NCBI GenBank assembly: GCA_031310005.1
Contig: CM062380.1
Location: 2,976,001-3,040,000, forward strand
Reading direction: 5' to 3'
DNA: 64,000 nt
From: Dactylellina haptotyla
Lineage: Eukaryota; Ascomycota; Orbiliomycetes; Orbiliales; Orbiliaceae
The notes under the pieces were generated by a model that was not told the DNA's origin, ran no database searches, and saw nothing but the letters and a program-made list of their open reading frames with translations. Below are positions 32,433-44,755 of the stretch, piece after piece. The position numbers and the translations under genes are program-made. Position 1 is the stretch's first letter. Each line of letters opens with the position of its first letter.

Positions 32433-34356
32433 AATATATCGTGCCTTATTCTTTCCCTGTTCGTGTTTCTAAGCCCACCAATGAGTGGAAAGGCGATACG
32501 TCGTGCAAGAGTGATCAGATCTCGAACGGGGTTAGGTAGACCTCTCAAGAGACCCGGTACCGTGGGGATTTGCCGGTTTAACTGCTACCTGGTTGTAGCT
32601 AAGGGCGGTAAGGTAGAGTGCCCCCTCAGTGTGTAAACCGACTGCGATGAGGGGTATAAGGGGGGGTAGATCAGGGTGGATCGCGTATCTTTTCTTGAAG
32701 CGACAACGGGACGTAGCGATACATCAAAATCCCCAAAAGGAAGAAGAAAAGAATACGGGCCTTGGTGTGGGGTAAAATTAAACCTTAATGTCTGTTCTCG
32801 TATAACAGAAGATCCGCTGAGCCGCTAGTTATGTGATTGGGGGGAAAGAATAGTATGAGTATGCTGCCTAAAGGTTTTGAGAGGGAGGGAGAGATGACTG
32901 AGACAGTTAAGGTGATTTCGGAATTTCGCGACGGGAACAGAGAAAATAGTGCGACAAACGGTTTAAAATGCTAAATTCGAAGGAAGGAAATTTTAGAAAG
33001 GTCTGGGCGGGCCCTAAGTCGAGCTTCTACGAGGGCTGTTGATTGGACGCGGAGGACTGAGCGTACTAGGCAGGCGGGTTAGTGTGGTGATATAAGATTC
33101 TCGAATAATATTTTATATACGCGGCGCGCGACGAGGAAAATATATTGTTCTCTCGCCCGAGTGGAGAAGAGGCGACGGAGTTGGCTTAGGTGAAAAACGC
33201 GATGGGAGAGATCTCCAGCGACCTCAGCTCCAACACACAGCCAACCAAGGCACATGCCGCGCGGTTCGACGCTCAATGAAAAATCGGCTTCTGATGTGGT
33301 TGAGATAGACTTGAGAGGATTTGCCGTTGCCGTTATCTTAGCTGCTTTTCCGGTTGTGCCGCTGGGGTGGGCTTTTACGTTTGATTTGACGTCACGGGCA
33401 AATTTGTGTCTCCACGATCGAATCACATTTCACGGACAAATCGAATGTCTCAAAGGGGAAAAAATGCTACCGTAGCAGCTTATATTGTATTCACTTGTAG
33501 AGATGATTTAGGCACAGTAGTAGCACCTATAGCTCCACCGAAAGGCCCCAAGATTGAAACCAAATATCCTTCCCAGATGAAACCGAAAAAAAATCAGCTG
33601 ATATCCTCCTGTACAAACGGAAAACAAAGCCAATGGAAAAAAACAAAAACATCGAGGTATCTCTAACAAAACTGAACCAGTCAGAGAATGTTAACGAGTG
33701 TAGGCGGTATAAAAAAAAATAAAAAAATAAAAAGACAAGACCATATGTAGCGTTCCGGCTTGGGTGATTCTGCAAACGCTGTTGTACAGTTTATAGGATT
33801 AAGAAAAAAAAAACGAGAAAAAACGAAACGCCGTGTTTTAAAGCAAGCATGTATACTAAAGGGAAGATAGTAAGGAAAGAGCTAGAGAGTGTAAGTGTTT
33901 TGGTGTGTGTAGTATTTGCGCAAAGGGACTGGAAGCTCTACTTTCAAAGTAGAACAGATATCCGGCAAAAGAAATCCCCAATTTTTTTGGTTTCCCTGTA
34001 TAGAACTCCGTCATGAAATGCCTGAAATAAAACAAAAAGAAAAAATTGTTGTGGTATACAAATGAGACGATAGAGAAAAGGGAAAAAGTGTGACAAAAAA
34101 CGTCGAAGGAAAGAGGTGTTCCGAGAAACCGAATTCAGGCAAAAACCACGGCTAAGTTTTGTTTTTAGGTCGTAGTTAACATATACGCCCACGAAGGAAG
34201 GGAAAAAATTGTTGTCATCAAGAAGCAAAAAAAGAGGTATCTGGCTGTCGTGCTGCTGCTCTGAGCAGGCCATTTAGAACGAAGTAAAAAAAATAACACG
34301 CTAATATCGCAAATCAAGAAAAATGAAAGAGAACGGAACTAGATTGTAGAAGAAGT
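32433..34356. other. RRN5 promoter and 3' flank of the PH-domain gene
   Basis: About 1.9 kb. It contains several A-rich runs (33,580-33,850 and 34,030-34,320) and no frame with recognisable content. The A-rich part next to 34,357 is probably 3' UTR and terminator DNA of the leftward PH gene. Confidence 0.55.
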
Positions 34357-36468
34357 TCAGGCTCGTGACAGTGATGCTATTGATTGCTTCCTACCAACAG
34401 GATAGATATCCGCGGCAGATTGGGAGTGCAGTGCTAGTGGTGAATGCGGGATCGGGATCGGAATTTGAGGAACTGGCGGTACGCCCTGCTGATAAGGCGA
34501 CAATAAGGTGAATGGCATCTTGGGGAGGTTGCCTAAAGATCCATCGGGCAACTTTGGTAATGGGACGGATGGGGGTGGATGCAATGGCGGACCGTGAACA
34601 GATGCCGATGAGGAAAGGCTCCCAACCGATCTTCTGTTGTAGTTCTGGGATTTATCTCTTCTTTGCGTGACTGGCGCGGATGCGAGCGAAACCGGTCTTG
34701 GTCGAGCCTTCTTGTTCGATAGGGCCGGTGGTGGCGGCGACTTTGGATTCGGCAAAGACGTTGAGAGAAGTTGCATCATCTTATCCGGAGATGGTGGCGC
34801 CGATGACTTGCGATTCCGTCGAACTCTTCGGTGAGCCATATCGACTGGGGAAGGCAAGTTGCTAATTGACGACCCAGCCGTAGAGTATCGTTTAGGAATA
34901 GATGGTACTGGGATCGGGATCGGGGCCGGCAGATGACCGCGGCTGCGGCGCCCACCAAACGAGGATGTAGACATCTGGGTGAGCGTTGGAGATGGTGGTC
35001 TTTCGGAGGCTGTGTGTTCAGTTCCCAGAGTAGTAGAAACTGGTCGCGACTTGAGTCGGAGATCCGTGGATGAATACGAATGCGAAGTGCTAATCATGGA
35101 GTATCGTTTGTCGTGGATATCCGGTACAGAGGATCTCTCAGGGCTGGTATTCAGCGAGATCTGAGATCCTCTCCGCTGCGAAAGAACGGAGTTATTAGAA
35201 GTTCGGAGGCCATCTAACAACAGTCCATCTTGCGACATGGCAGTTGACGCCGACGTTGCGATTTCATCTGACTTGCGTCCGCTGATCGATCCTTTCCTGA
35301 AGCTGTCCAAAGATCTTCGTGGCGTCCTCGTTCGAGGGTCTTCCTCTTCGACAATAGTCCCAGCCTTTGAGGATGAGTGCGGGTGTTCTTCGATGGAGGG
35401 GCCACCAAGCCGCGAAATCTCTTTTCGGACCTTGGTCATCCATTCCTGCATTTCATCTGCATTCTCAAATACCAAGAATATTATGTGCGCATCAAATCGA
35501 GCTTTGGGCGCAGCTCTAGAAATAAGACTTGGTCGTCTTTCATCTGGGGTGAGAGGAAGGCCTTCGAGACCACCTGTAGTGATCTGGAGTACGAATGGCT
35601 TTCCATCCAAGATGTCGGTAACGTAGACAAGACTTTCGGGTCGCAGCCTCAAAATTCTTTCCGGTTCCCTGTCATAAGGGCCATCACTCCCATACTGGAT
35701 AAGCAGTCCCGGTGTGAGAATGAAAAGTTTCTGAGTCCAAGTGATATCAAGTGATCGCGACAGAGATCCTTTCCGAACAAATCTACTTCGTCTATCACCA
35801 CGAGTTTCGTTTTCTTGTTGACTCTTAACAATGAGTTCGGGTGGTACAGCTGGGGCTGTTAGTACGCCGGACTTAATTGCTTGTTCAAAGGCAGCGAAAA
35901 GGCAAGGGCTATCAGAAGAAGATCGAGATACAGAATGCTGTGAAGAAGGAGCGCTTGATTCGGAAGGGGGTATGAAGAGAGCCTGGGAGAAGCGAGAAAC
36001 GAGGGGGGTAGAAGGTAACGAGGGAACTTTAGGTATCGAGAAGTCGGGCTCAAATTTGCTATCCTTCCTAGAGCTAGAAGACGAAGAGGCAGCAAACTCG
36101 CTCTGCTCCAATGCGGTGGTATGGGGTATCTTTTTGGAGGGTGTGGATTTTTGGGATCTGAAGGGCCTGAAGAAGTAGCTGAGGAAGCCCGAGCTACCAC
36201 TCTTCTTTTCCTTCGAGGTGAGAGGCATGTTGCTATCCGGTGCTAATGTGGATGACGATTGCTTCTCATGGTTATGATGGTGAGAGGCCGCTAATCGGAT
36301 TGCCGATGCCTTCCTACTTATGCCAAAGGACTTTCTCGACTTTGCTGGGCTGGCGTGGGAGAGGTGTGTGGCAGTGGCAGTCTCCATCTCGGATCCTGCA
36401 AACGCAATGGTGGTCGTCGTACTCATTTTCGAGGCCGCTGTCATTCTGCGTTGGAGGCCGTCGTCCAA
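34357..36468 (-). CDS. PH-domain protein with Ser/Pro-rich flanks
   Basis: This single open frame of 703 codons starts at the ATG at 36468. The N-terminal 220 residues are basic and Ser-rich, with a possible membrane-contact patch GFLSYFFRPFRSQK. A pleckstrin-homology domain follows at about residues 225-355: FVRKGSLSRSLDITWTQKLF, the strand pair LILTPGLLIQYGSDG and FVLQITTGG, and the C-terminal helix with the invariant-type Trp, ADEMQEWMTKVRKEI. The C-terminal 350 residues are disordered, with poly-proline motifs (APIPIPVPSIPKR; PLHPPPSVPLPKLP) that could bind SH3 domains. PH domains bind phosphoinositides, so a cortical signalling or scaffold protein is likely. I do not recognise a precise orthologue. 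Confidence 0.85.
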   Translation of the reverse strand: MDDGLQRRMTAASKMSTTTTIAFAGSEMETATATHLSHASPAKSRKSFGISRKASAIRLAASHHHNHEKQSSSTLAPDSNMPLTSKEKKSGSSGFLSYFFRPFRSQKSTPSKKIPHTTALEQSEFAASSSSSSRKDSKFEPDFSIPKVPSLPSTPLVSRFSQALFIPPSESSAPSSQHSVSRSSSDSPCLFAAFEQAIKSGVLTAPAVPPELIVKSQQENETRGDRRSRFVRKGSLSRSLDITWTQKLFILTPGLLIQYGSDGPYDREPERILRLRPESLVYVTDILDGKPFVLQITTGGLEGLPLTPDERRPSLISRAAPKARFDAHIIFLVFENADEMQEWMTKVRKEISRLGGPSIEEHPHSSSKAGTIVEEEDPRTRTPRRSLDSFRKGSISGRKSDEIATSASTAMSQDGLLLDGLRTSNNSVLSQRRGSQISLNTSPERSSVPDIHDKRYSMISTSHSYSSTDLRLKSRPVSTTLGTEHTASERPPSPTLTQMSTSSFGGRRSRGHLPAPIPIPVPSIPKRYSTAGSSISNLPSPVDMAHRRVRRNRKSSAPPSPDKMMQLLSTSLPNPKSPPPPALSNKKARPRPVSLASAPVTQRRDKSQNYNRRSVGSLSSSASVHGPPLHPPPSVPLPKLPDGSLGNLPKMPFTLLSPYQQGVPPVPQIPIPIPHSPLALHSQSAADIYPVGRKQSIASLSRA

Positions 36469-39400
36469 GTCCCCAGAAGAGGAAGTCGGGCTTCGGGCTG
36501 TTCGAGTAAGTTCTCTGTGTTAGTAATGCCTAAGATCGAGGGTCGCAAGTCCGAGTCGGCCAGGCCATCGTAATATAATCAATGGGATCTCTCTCTTTCG
36601 TAAGCCAGTTAATGCAAACCAGGAATGAGAAAAGCTGGAGAAGTCTGCAAGGCTCTTTTCTTTATTATTTATTGTCTTATTGTGATTTCTCTCTGGTTCG
36701 CTTCCCAAACTGTGCTCCGTCTTGCTAGCAGCTTTCGCCTAATCTTTGCTAATATTTGGGGGAGAACCGGGACGCGTTGGTGCTTTTACCGAAAAGCCCA
36801 GTCCTAAAGTGGACAGACAAGCCGATCCAGTTAATGCTGTTTACGCTTGCTCAGCTGAGCAATGCAAAAGCAGGCAAAAGCCCAGGGTATGGTCGGAGTC
36901 GTGGTTGAGATGGTTCGCCTTGTGCTTTAGTCGGAAAATCCGTCTCGAAGGCGAAGCTTGCCGGCACGACCGCCACTTGTTGATTAGATATCCAAGCTCT
37001 TTCTCCCTGAGATTATTTTTCGTCTGTCGCCAAAGAACCCGTAAGAGGCAAATTTTTCTTTAGGGACCAGAATAGAAGAAAAAACGACAGTGCGGCTTCG
37101 GGGTGGAACGATATATTATACCCGAGGGCCTGTGATACAACCAACTGAAGGATCCCTCCCCTTTGCTCGTTTTCAACCACTAGTGTTTTGAACGGGGTGT
37201 GTGGGTGCTTTCCGGCTGGATATCACTCTTGTCTGTGTGAAGGGTCAAAGGAGGTTGTATCGTCTTTTGCTTTACTCCCTACCTCCCTTGCGACCAGGGT
37301 ATTGAGGCCCACGGAAAACGAGGGTGTCCAAGCCTTTTCCTCCTTGTTTGCTTATTCGCACTGGATTAATTTTTCAATTTCCTTACTATTTTTTTTTTTT
37401 CTTCCACACCTTACTTTCAAGCCTCCTCTCTCGTACTGGTACACTCGGCCGTTCGATCAACGGGCAATGGGAACCACCAGCTCAAATTGAAGGGATACAC
37501 ATGTTCTCGCCGGTAACTTGAGATATCGTTAGCCGCGGATATCAGAAGAGCTGGTTATCGAGAACAAAAAAGAAATACTACCAAAAAAAAAAAGGCTTCA
37601 TTTTCGGAACGGTATTTTCGCCGAGTCGGTGTGTGACAATGGCTATCGATTGTGCCAATATGGCCTGTTGTAGCTCGCCTCCTTCCTCGTACTTTGTTGC
37701 ACTCATATGTTGGAATAGGGTATGCTTGCGGACACAAATGATCGCCTGCTCCTTCCTTCACTAGAACTGCTTGTCTACTTTCCGTGATAGCCCAGTCAAA
37801 AATCACTAAATAGATTTAGTTCGCAATCGACGATTTGTTTTCTTCCTCGGGTAAGGATCGCAATTGTCCAAGCAGGACGCTGTCTGTAATTCGGTCGAGA
37901 GGGACAACGAGCTTATGCCTGGAGCTCCAACCACGATCATGAAAATTTTTCTCTTTCGTTATTTCGCGCGCGGTAGAGAACATGTATTCTCATTCGATCG
38001 AGCTCGGATTATCACGGGAATGACCCTCGATGAACGGGTAGCCGTTTTGCGAAAACAACCCATCGGTTGGTTTTTTGTTTTGTCCCCAACGGCGTTGTTT
38101 TCGTATAACCCTGCACGGGCGGAGCCTCCAAGGATATTGTATACGAAGACAGCATCAAGGATTCAGGACATCATGTGTCAGCCGAATAAATGAAGTCCCG
38201 CACTCTTTTCTCGCTCGCAAAATCATCGGCTAACAGTCATCGATCACGATCGCGGGGCATATGTCTGCCAACGTCATATTTGTGTAGGTGGAACCGTTCG
38301 AGCATCGTCGACAATATCTTGTACCGTACTTTTTTGGTATTTTTGAATATCATAAAAATCCGTTGACGGCGCCGTCAGGTCTTGGATCACGGGGCTGAAT
38401 CATCCCACGTCTGAGATTCAATATATCCCTCTGTATCTCTGACCAAAGGGATCTTTCCCGCCTCGCATCCCTCACTGCGACGATAATCCCTACATTGCAA
38501 AACGCAAATTTTCCGCAGCATTAAATGGTGTACTTGCGCATGCACGCATACACCCTCACACCTCTTCTCGCTCTCGAGCTCGTCTGTGGCCGGACACAAC
38601 CCATTCTCGTGAGGCCTGACGGGCAGGTAACGAAAAGCAAATTTTTTCTTTCTCGTGGGCATGGGGAAAGAGAGTTTGGCAGCACACCCACCGGCGCGGG
38701 TTATTCCACTCAGCCAGAAACACTCAGCCCTCTTTTTGCAAATTTCGCTTAAAACCGCCCCGCTTAGCCTCTGTTTTTCCTGTTGGTGGGAAAGCACGAG
38801 GCAGCCAAACACCGAGCAACGATCTGCGAGCGCGGTCAATGAACAGAGTTGAATTTGCGAGGGAGGAGCCCCACGCACCTTGACGGTTCTGGCTAGAGCG
38901 GCCAGCGAACGGGGGGACCATTCCCAGCGCGATGGGTCGCCGCCTATTCCCTCTCATGCATGGTCTCGCCTGCCGAACCAACCAGACGGCGGCAGGAAAT
39001 GCGGTGAAATATGAGCTTGGTGGGAATTTAGCACCAGGAGGATCCACAATTGTCCACATTTTGGTTCGGTCTGGCTGTCTTAGATCGGTCCAACCAGGCT
39101 GCATGGCTCGGAACCGAGAATTTTAAAGCTGTTGACCAGTCGCTGGCTAGACTTGACCAGACTGGACTTGGTCCAACGCAGACGGAGTTCTTGAGCTCCA
39201 GGTGAAGAATGAGGATCGAGAGACGAAGCTTTAAAAGCCAGTCAGATGATTCCAGACCTTCCTGTCGTGTGATGTGTATGACGAAGGGTGCAGCCCCTCA
39301 TCTCCACATCGCAGACAATGTTAATTAAGCTGCACTCCGTAAGGAGGACATTTCAAGCAGAGGAGATGGCGGAGATTCGATCTATAGGATACATTAAGTT

Positions 39401-42400
39401 TCCTTGGGAGTCCCTAACATAGCAGGTACTCAGTTTACGCTGCGAGGGAGAAAGCGGGTGTCGTGTATTAACGGTTCAACGTTTCGAAGCGGAGATCCTC
39501 TTAATTTCCCTGCTGCACACTTTTGCTGCCCAACTTCGCGGGCAACGCATCAAACCCAAATCACACCACGCCAGGGAACCAGCCCAGTGTCGAACGGAAT
39601 AAGTATTTGTATTTGCCTAACGGGCGAACAGGAGATACACAGACAAAGCTGTTCCCGCTGGACACAAACACGTTATTCCATCGTTGTTATTATTATTATC
39701 GCTCTTGCATTTGTGCCGCTATCCCTGCCGCTGTTTCTATTTCTCCGCCTTGCTTCTCAACGTCTTTGACCACGAATAAAAGATATCTCGCTCCCTTGTT
39801 GAACCTTTCGTGACCAGGAAACACTCTCGAGCGTTTCAAACCCGGCTCTGTTGGAAGAGGGGTTCCATGGCCAAAATCGATCCATGAAGCAAGGACCTGG
39901 CCAATACAACGCCTGTGCTAAGTACAGCCCGGGGCACCGGGTCTCTTGACGACATAAAAGAAACCCTCATTTCGGAGACTTTGCCCGTGCGCCAGACGCT
40001 TCACGGTCCACCTACTGCCATGGGCAATGGAGCCCGAGGGTGCATTTGTCCGAGCTAAGGACGAGAGGGACTTTCTCTCGGCCCACGGTAAACCGTTTTT
40101 CCATAACAGCGGCAAGGCGCTTTGACAACAGTCGCAAAAAATAACTGTCAAGTTTCTAGACCGCGCCGTCAGGGAGAAAAATGGAAGCAGCAAAGCTTAG
40201 ACACCATCTTCTGAGCATGAGCACTCCTGCCCAAAGCAAGCTTTGACACTCTTTTCGCAAAAAAAATAAAATAATAAGTGATACTATTCCGTTGCAACAT
40301 TAGATTCGAACGGAACCCGTCTGAGCGAGTTCAACAGTTTTTAGTTTTTAGTTTTTAGTTTTTTTCTTCTGAACGTGCGGGCGGCAGACGATGTTTCAAG
40401 CAATCAAAGACCGGGTTTGGCCGCACTGGCCGCGCTAGGAAGGCCGAAACTTAGGATCGAGACCATACTAGTTATCACAAGCAAGATGTTACGATGGCTT
40501 TGCCCTAATAGACTAGTTTGGTGCTCATCTCAATATTAGCTCAACGAAAGCGGGCTACAGAGTGGCTGCTATTGATATCACTATCAGCCGAGAGTCGGCC
40601 CAGCATCACGGAGACCCAGATCGATGATAACCCTCGTTTTTCATTCTGAAATCCAGCCCGGTTAAACGTCGATCCAATCTGCTGGGAAACTGGAAATGAA
40701 AAACAGCGCCCCCATCATTCACATCGTGATATTCTCCATATGAATTTTTCCCCCTTCACAATGGATTTCAAGATCCTTGGCGAAACACCAAAGGGGATCC
40801 CGTTTCTGGCGTGATCATCAGGAGGCCCTGCTCCCAAAACCTAGCCGATGGGGTCGAAACTCGAACAAACTTTTGTTGGACCCATCTTTTACTAGCATAC
40901 TGGGTTGACAGGTGTTTCGAACCGAGTGCTGGGCCTATCGGGTGTGACCCCAGCGTTTTTTTACCCTTTCATTACACCGTTAGGATTGCATGCTTGCTTG
41001 CTAGCTGTCGAAGTCCTTTGAACGTGTTTTCAGGGAATCAATGTCGCTAAATGTCAGGAATTTAGCCTAGCAAATACACGTTTGTTCATCACGTCAGAAC
41101 ACTTTTCTTGTTACAATTATGCAGGGAAAATACTAGTACTGGACAACTAAACGTTAAAATAACAACTCACTAAGAAAAGCATCAAATGACCAAGGCAGGA
41201 ATGTTGAACCATAGTATTTACTAGAGAACTCGATCCGGTTAGTTGGTTTATTCTCTCCACTTCTTGAAGAAGGGATAATGCCGAGGTTTTCGGTCCGACG
41301 AGAAACCTGTCTAGGAAAATGTTTTTCGCGCTGTTACGTAGGCGGCTGCCTCGGTGCCCACTTTAAACCAACTTCAGGCCGCGATATATTCGATGAAATA
41401 ATATCATCCTTCCCCACTATGTGACCAGCTAGCATTCTTGCGCACAAGACTGCATTTCCCCGGGGAGCAATCACCGCCAGGAGCTGCAGTATTCCTTGTT
41501 TTCCTCGTGATTATTTGTTTAGTTTGGTTTAAGTAATCAATCACGCACCTCGATTGTTAGCCCTTGCAATTGAGCCTTCGCGTATCTTGATCCATTAAAC
41601 GCTGCATGAATCTCAAAATTCAAACCCAAACTGGAGGCCTGAATATGAAAACTTTTGTTCTTGTGTGATATCATAAACAATAAATCACATCTATAAGCTT
41701 TCGCGCGTTGATTTGGTTTGCTAGCTTGGTTATACGCGCCCCTACAGTGTCGATCATATAAAAAAGCAGATGCTGTAATAAACTTTGCCCCGCGCACACG
41801 CCGTACACGAACGGAGCTTATGATAAGTTACCCCAAAACAAACGATAAACAAAGAATAAAATACACTCCACTGTATCAAAAGGGGCGTCACTGAGTATTC
41901 GGCGCCCACGGGAAAAATACTGATTTAGGTACGAGGCGTTAGGAATCTGACCTTGAAAACCTGGGATATACGCACTTTGTGGCTTTTGGCGGCCGTGCTT
42001 GCAGGATATCGATATTACTCGTGCCATTTATCATCCAGAGCTTCCTTTCAAAGTAAAAAGTAAAATCAAAAAAGGAGTTTAGGAGTTTAAATTTTGTTGC
42101 TTTCGCCTTGCAGGTATCCCGTCGTTAATAAGGGTATCCACACGGTGCCCGCCGCCACCGTTATATATTCGCATCTCGTGAACCGGGTTGAAACAGACGA
42201 GTTTACAGATTCGGCGAAGATTGCCAATATTCACGTATATAAACTGCGTTGCCCGACGCTGTTAATCTAGACCCCGAGCTTGGGCGGTGCATCCTACGCT
42301 TCCGTATAAATAATTTGATGTGGTAATTACCCTCAGGAGCTGTGGTATTGGGTGGGTTTCGAGGTGGTTATTTGAAGTTTTGACATCCAAGGCGAGCAGA

Positions 42401-43526
42401 AGTACCGGTACCTCAGTGAAATTATCCTTAATTCCGGTTTTATTGGTTTCAATTCTTCCGTTCACTATTGACTGATATGGATTCTCATGCTATTTTCGAA
42501 AATTTTCGCAGCGGAGTTTGTATTCCGATCGCGTTCGCGTTCGCACTAGCAATATAAAACAATATTTGCCCGTTTACAATTGGATCTTAAGTAAGATCTG
42601 ATATTCCGATATCAATATATCTCCCGTATCTCTCGATAGCATCGAAATATTCAGGGATTATCATGAGGCGGTCCGATACCAATTTTTATATCACGCGATT
42701 AAATATTGCAATATATTGGTTAATTTTGCCGACGGCTCCAGATCCAATCGTCAACGCTTGTATAGCTCAATCCTTCAAGGCATACATTTTGGTAATTATT
42801 CTTCGCCTTTATTTTCGGTTGGAGTATATACAAGAATTCCGCATATAGGAATGAATTATAAGCTACAGCTAAATGTTTAAACTCAGGGGAAATCGTCCTG
42901 ACAACAATGATATGCCTGCAGCGGCGTTTCGACGTTTCCGCGATAGCAGAATGCGGATGTGTTGCGCTTTCTGCTTACATTCAAATATTTTAGTCATAAA
43001 AACATAGAGAAATGCGATTTACTCTCTCTGGAAAGATTTGTGTTCAGTACATTGACGATTTGAGTTTAATACTGGTGGTTGACTGCAGCTAATGAAGTGA
43101 ACTAGCTAGAATTTGTGAGAGCATATGTTGTAGTATGCATTGGAATTCTAGCCAGCTGCAGCTATCACATATTCATATTTCTCATGCCTTGTGAATCCAA
43201 GGGCGAGAACCACAAAAAAACAATACTCAGAGGCAGACTTGGTTCAGCAGATTCCAACAGAGCTGGAACGAGAAGCTGTTCGAAAGAATGAGGTAGACTG
43301 CGTCCGAGGTTGGGGCGTGTTGGAAGCAGTGTTGCGTTATCGATATCAACTGCAGCTATCCGTCTGCAACGCCTCATCCAACAACCAACATCTCCAACGT
43401 CATTTCTCCGGACTCCATCAGCTTCAACCAGCTTCACCGCCATTTGCAGCAGAGTGGCCACGATATCTCCAACCTAAAGACGCGAGTTACAAGCTGTTAC
43501 GCAGCTGGCAGACCTCCTCCTCCATC
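36469..43526. other. About 7 kb without a supportable gene
   Basis: I read both strands and found no frame with recognisable domains, signal peptides attached to plausible proteins, or a convincing chain of exons. 36.5-39.2 kb is near-balanced in base composition with pyrimidine-rich tracts (for example 37,380-37,410), and could be a long regulated promoter or leader of the PH gene. 41-43.2 kb is AT-rich. Non-coding transcripts cannot be excluded. Short open frames such as 37,864-38,193 and 38,387-38,878 look like chance. Confidence 0.45.
40337..40364. repeat. Tandem repeat, 7-bp unit gttttta
   Basis: Three perfect copies are followed by a T-run. It is a simple repeat in gene-free DNA. Confidence 0.8.
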
Positions 43527-44351
43527 ATGACGACCGATACCAATCCCGTTCCTCCTCCGTCGCAGCAGACGACCTCATCCACGACGGCATCTTCCGCCGT
43601 CCCGATACCAACCTCCAACTCGTACCCCCGCCCTGCAAACCTCGCCCGCACACCCTCCGCTTCAAGCTCGATGAGCGGCAGCGTCCCAAACCGCCACCAC
43701 CGCCCCTCCAACGTTGCTGAACTTCACCAGGAACTCGAACGCGAGCAGGAGGGCGTTGTAAACCGCCTTCTCGGCCAGATCACCAGGGTTGCCCAAAATG
43801 TCGCAGCGACGCACCCAGGCACGAACCCAGACGACATCGCCGCAGCAGCTGTGCCTCTCTCGGCCTCTCCTCAGCAACCAGCTCCAATCAACTCGCACCA
43901 CGCCCACCCACCTAGCGTGACGGACATGCCGTCCTCCTTCTCTCCTGCTATTGGCCGTTCCCGCTCGCCAGCACCAAGTGGCCACCATCAGTACGGCCAC
44001 CACCATAACACTTCCCACTCGCGTCACAATTCGCTCTCTACGCGCTCACGAACTAGTAGTCGTACTTCCTCTCCTTTGCTGCTCCCGGTTGGCATGGAGT
44101 CTTCCGTCTGGCCTCACACCGCGAACGACCCCTTCTTGATGGGTGGTCGTGATGAAGTTGCGTTCTATAAAGCCGAGACGGACATGCTTTTGCGAGAGAA
44201 TGAGATGTTGAAGAGACGAATCAAGGAGCTGGAGGATAAAACTACCGGCAAGTCTGACAGCGCTCCTTCAGGCTCTGCTTCCGCATCTGGCGGTGTTGCT
44301 ATTCCTGCAGCGGATATGAAGACTGACGAAACTGCTAACCAAAATTCTTAA
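43527..44351 (+). CDS. Ser/Pro-rich protein with a C-terminal coiled coil, function unknown
   Basis: 274 codons from the ATG at 43527. An upstream in-frame ATG at 43191 exists, but the added part looks like leader. The first 75 residues and the middle are Ser/Thr/Pro/His-rich and probably disordered (HHQYGHHHNTSHSRHNSL). Two ordered parts stand out: a helix near residues 65-85 (NVAELHQELEREQEGVVNRL) and a leucine-rich coiled coil near 210-240 (AFYKAETDMLLRENEMLKRR). The order basic/Ser-rich, then heptads, recalls bZIP-related proteins, but I see no basic DNA-binding region directly before the zipper. It is probably a conserved fungal protein; I do not recognise a function. Confidence 0.75.
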   Translation: MTTDTNPVPPPSQQTTSSTTASSAVPIPTSNSYPRPANLARTPSASSSMSGSVPNRHHRPSNVAELHQELEREQEGVVNRLLGQITRVAQNVAATHPGTNPDDIAAAAVPLSASPQQPAPINSHHAHPPSVTDMPSSFSPAIGRSRSPAPSGHHQYGHHHNTSHSRHNSLSTRSRTSSRTSSPLLLPVGMESSVWPHTANDPFLMGGRDEVAFYKAETDMLLRENEMLKRRIKELEDKTTGKSDSAPSGSASASGGVAIPAADMKTDETANQNS

Positions 44352-44755
44352 TTGGATGAAAACCTGCACTGTGTTTGACCATTTTTATGATTTTGGATTA
44401 TTCAATTCTTACGACTTTAGATAGATAGGAGGATGCCATGCTGGCTGGTCTGCTCGGTGACTTCGATACTCGTCTTATTGTTAACCAAAAGCCCCAAAAC
44501 AATCTCGTTCATGATTATTGTTACCAAAAAAACGCTTGTATTTTTTCTATATACCCCTCTACACTATTACGCATCATCCCGTTGTTTCTTTCTGTCTTTA
44601 TTTCTTTCTTTCGAGCTTATTAGGCGTGTAAATGGGGGAGGGGGTTAAAAGGCAAAACCAGTCTGGGTGTATCTCTCCTTTTTGAATATCAATTGAATTC
44701 ATTCTGCTTGACCAATATCTTCCGATTCGTATCATCATGTGCGTCCCGAGTTCCT
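44352..44755. other. Convergent intergenic gap
   Basis: T-rich 3' flanks of the coiled-coil and PhzF genes. No gene seen. Confidence 0.55.
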
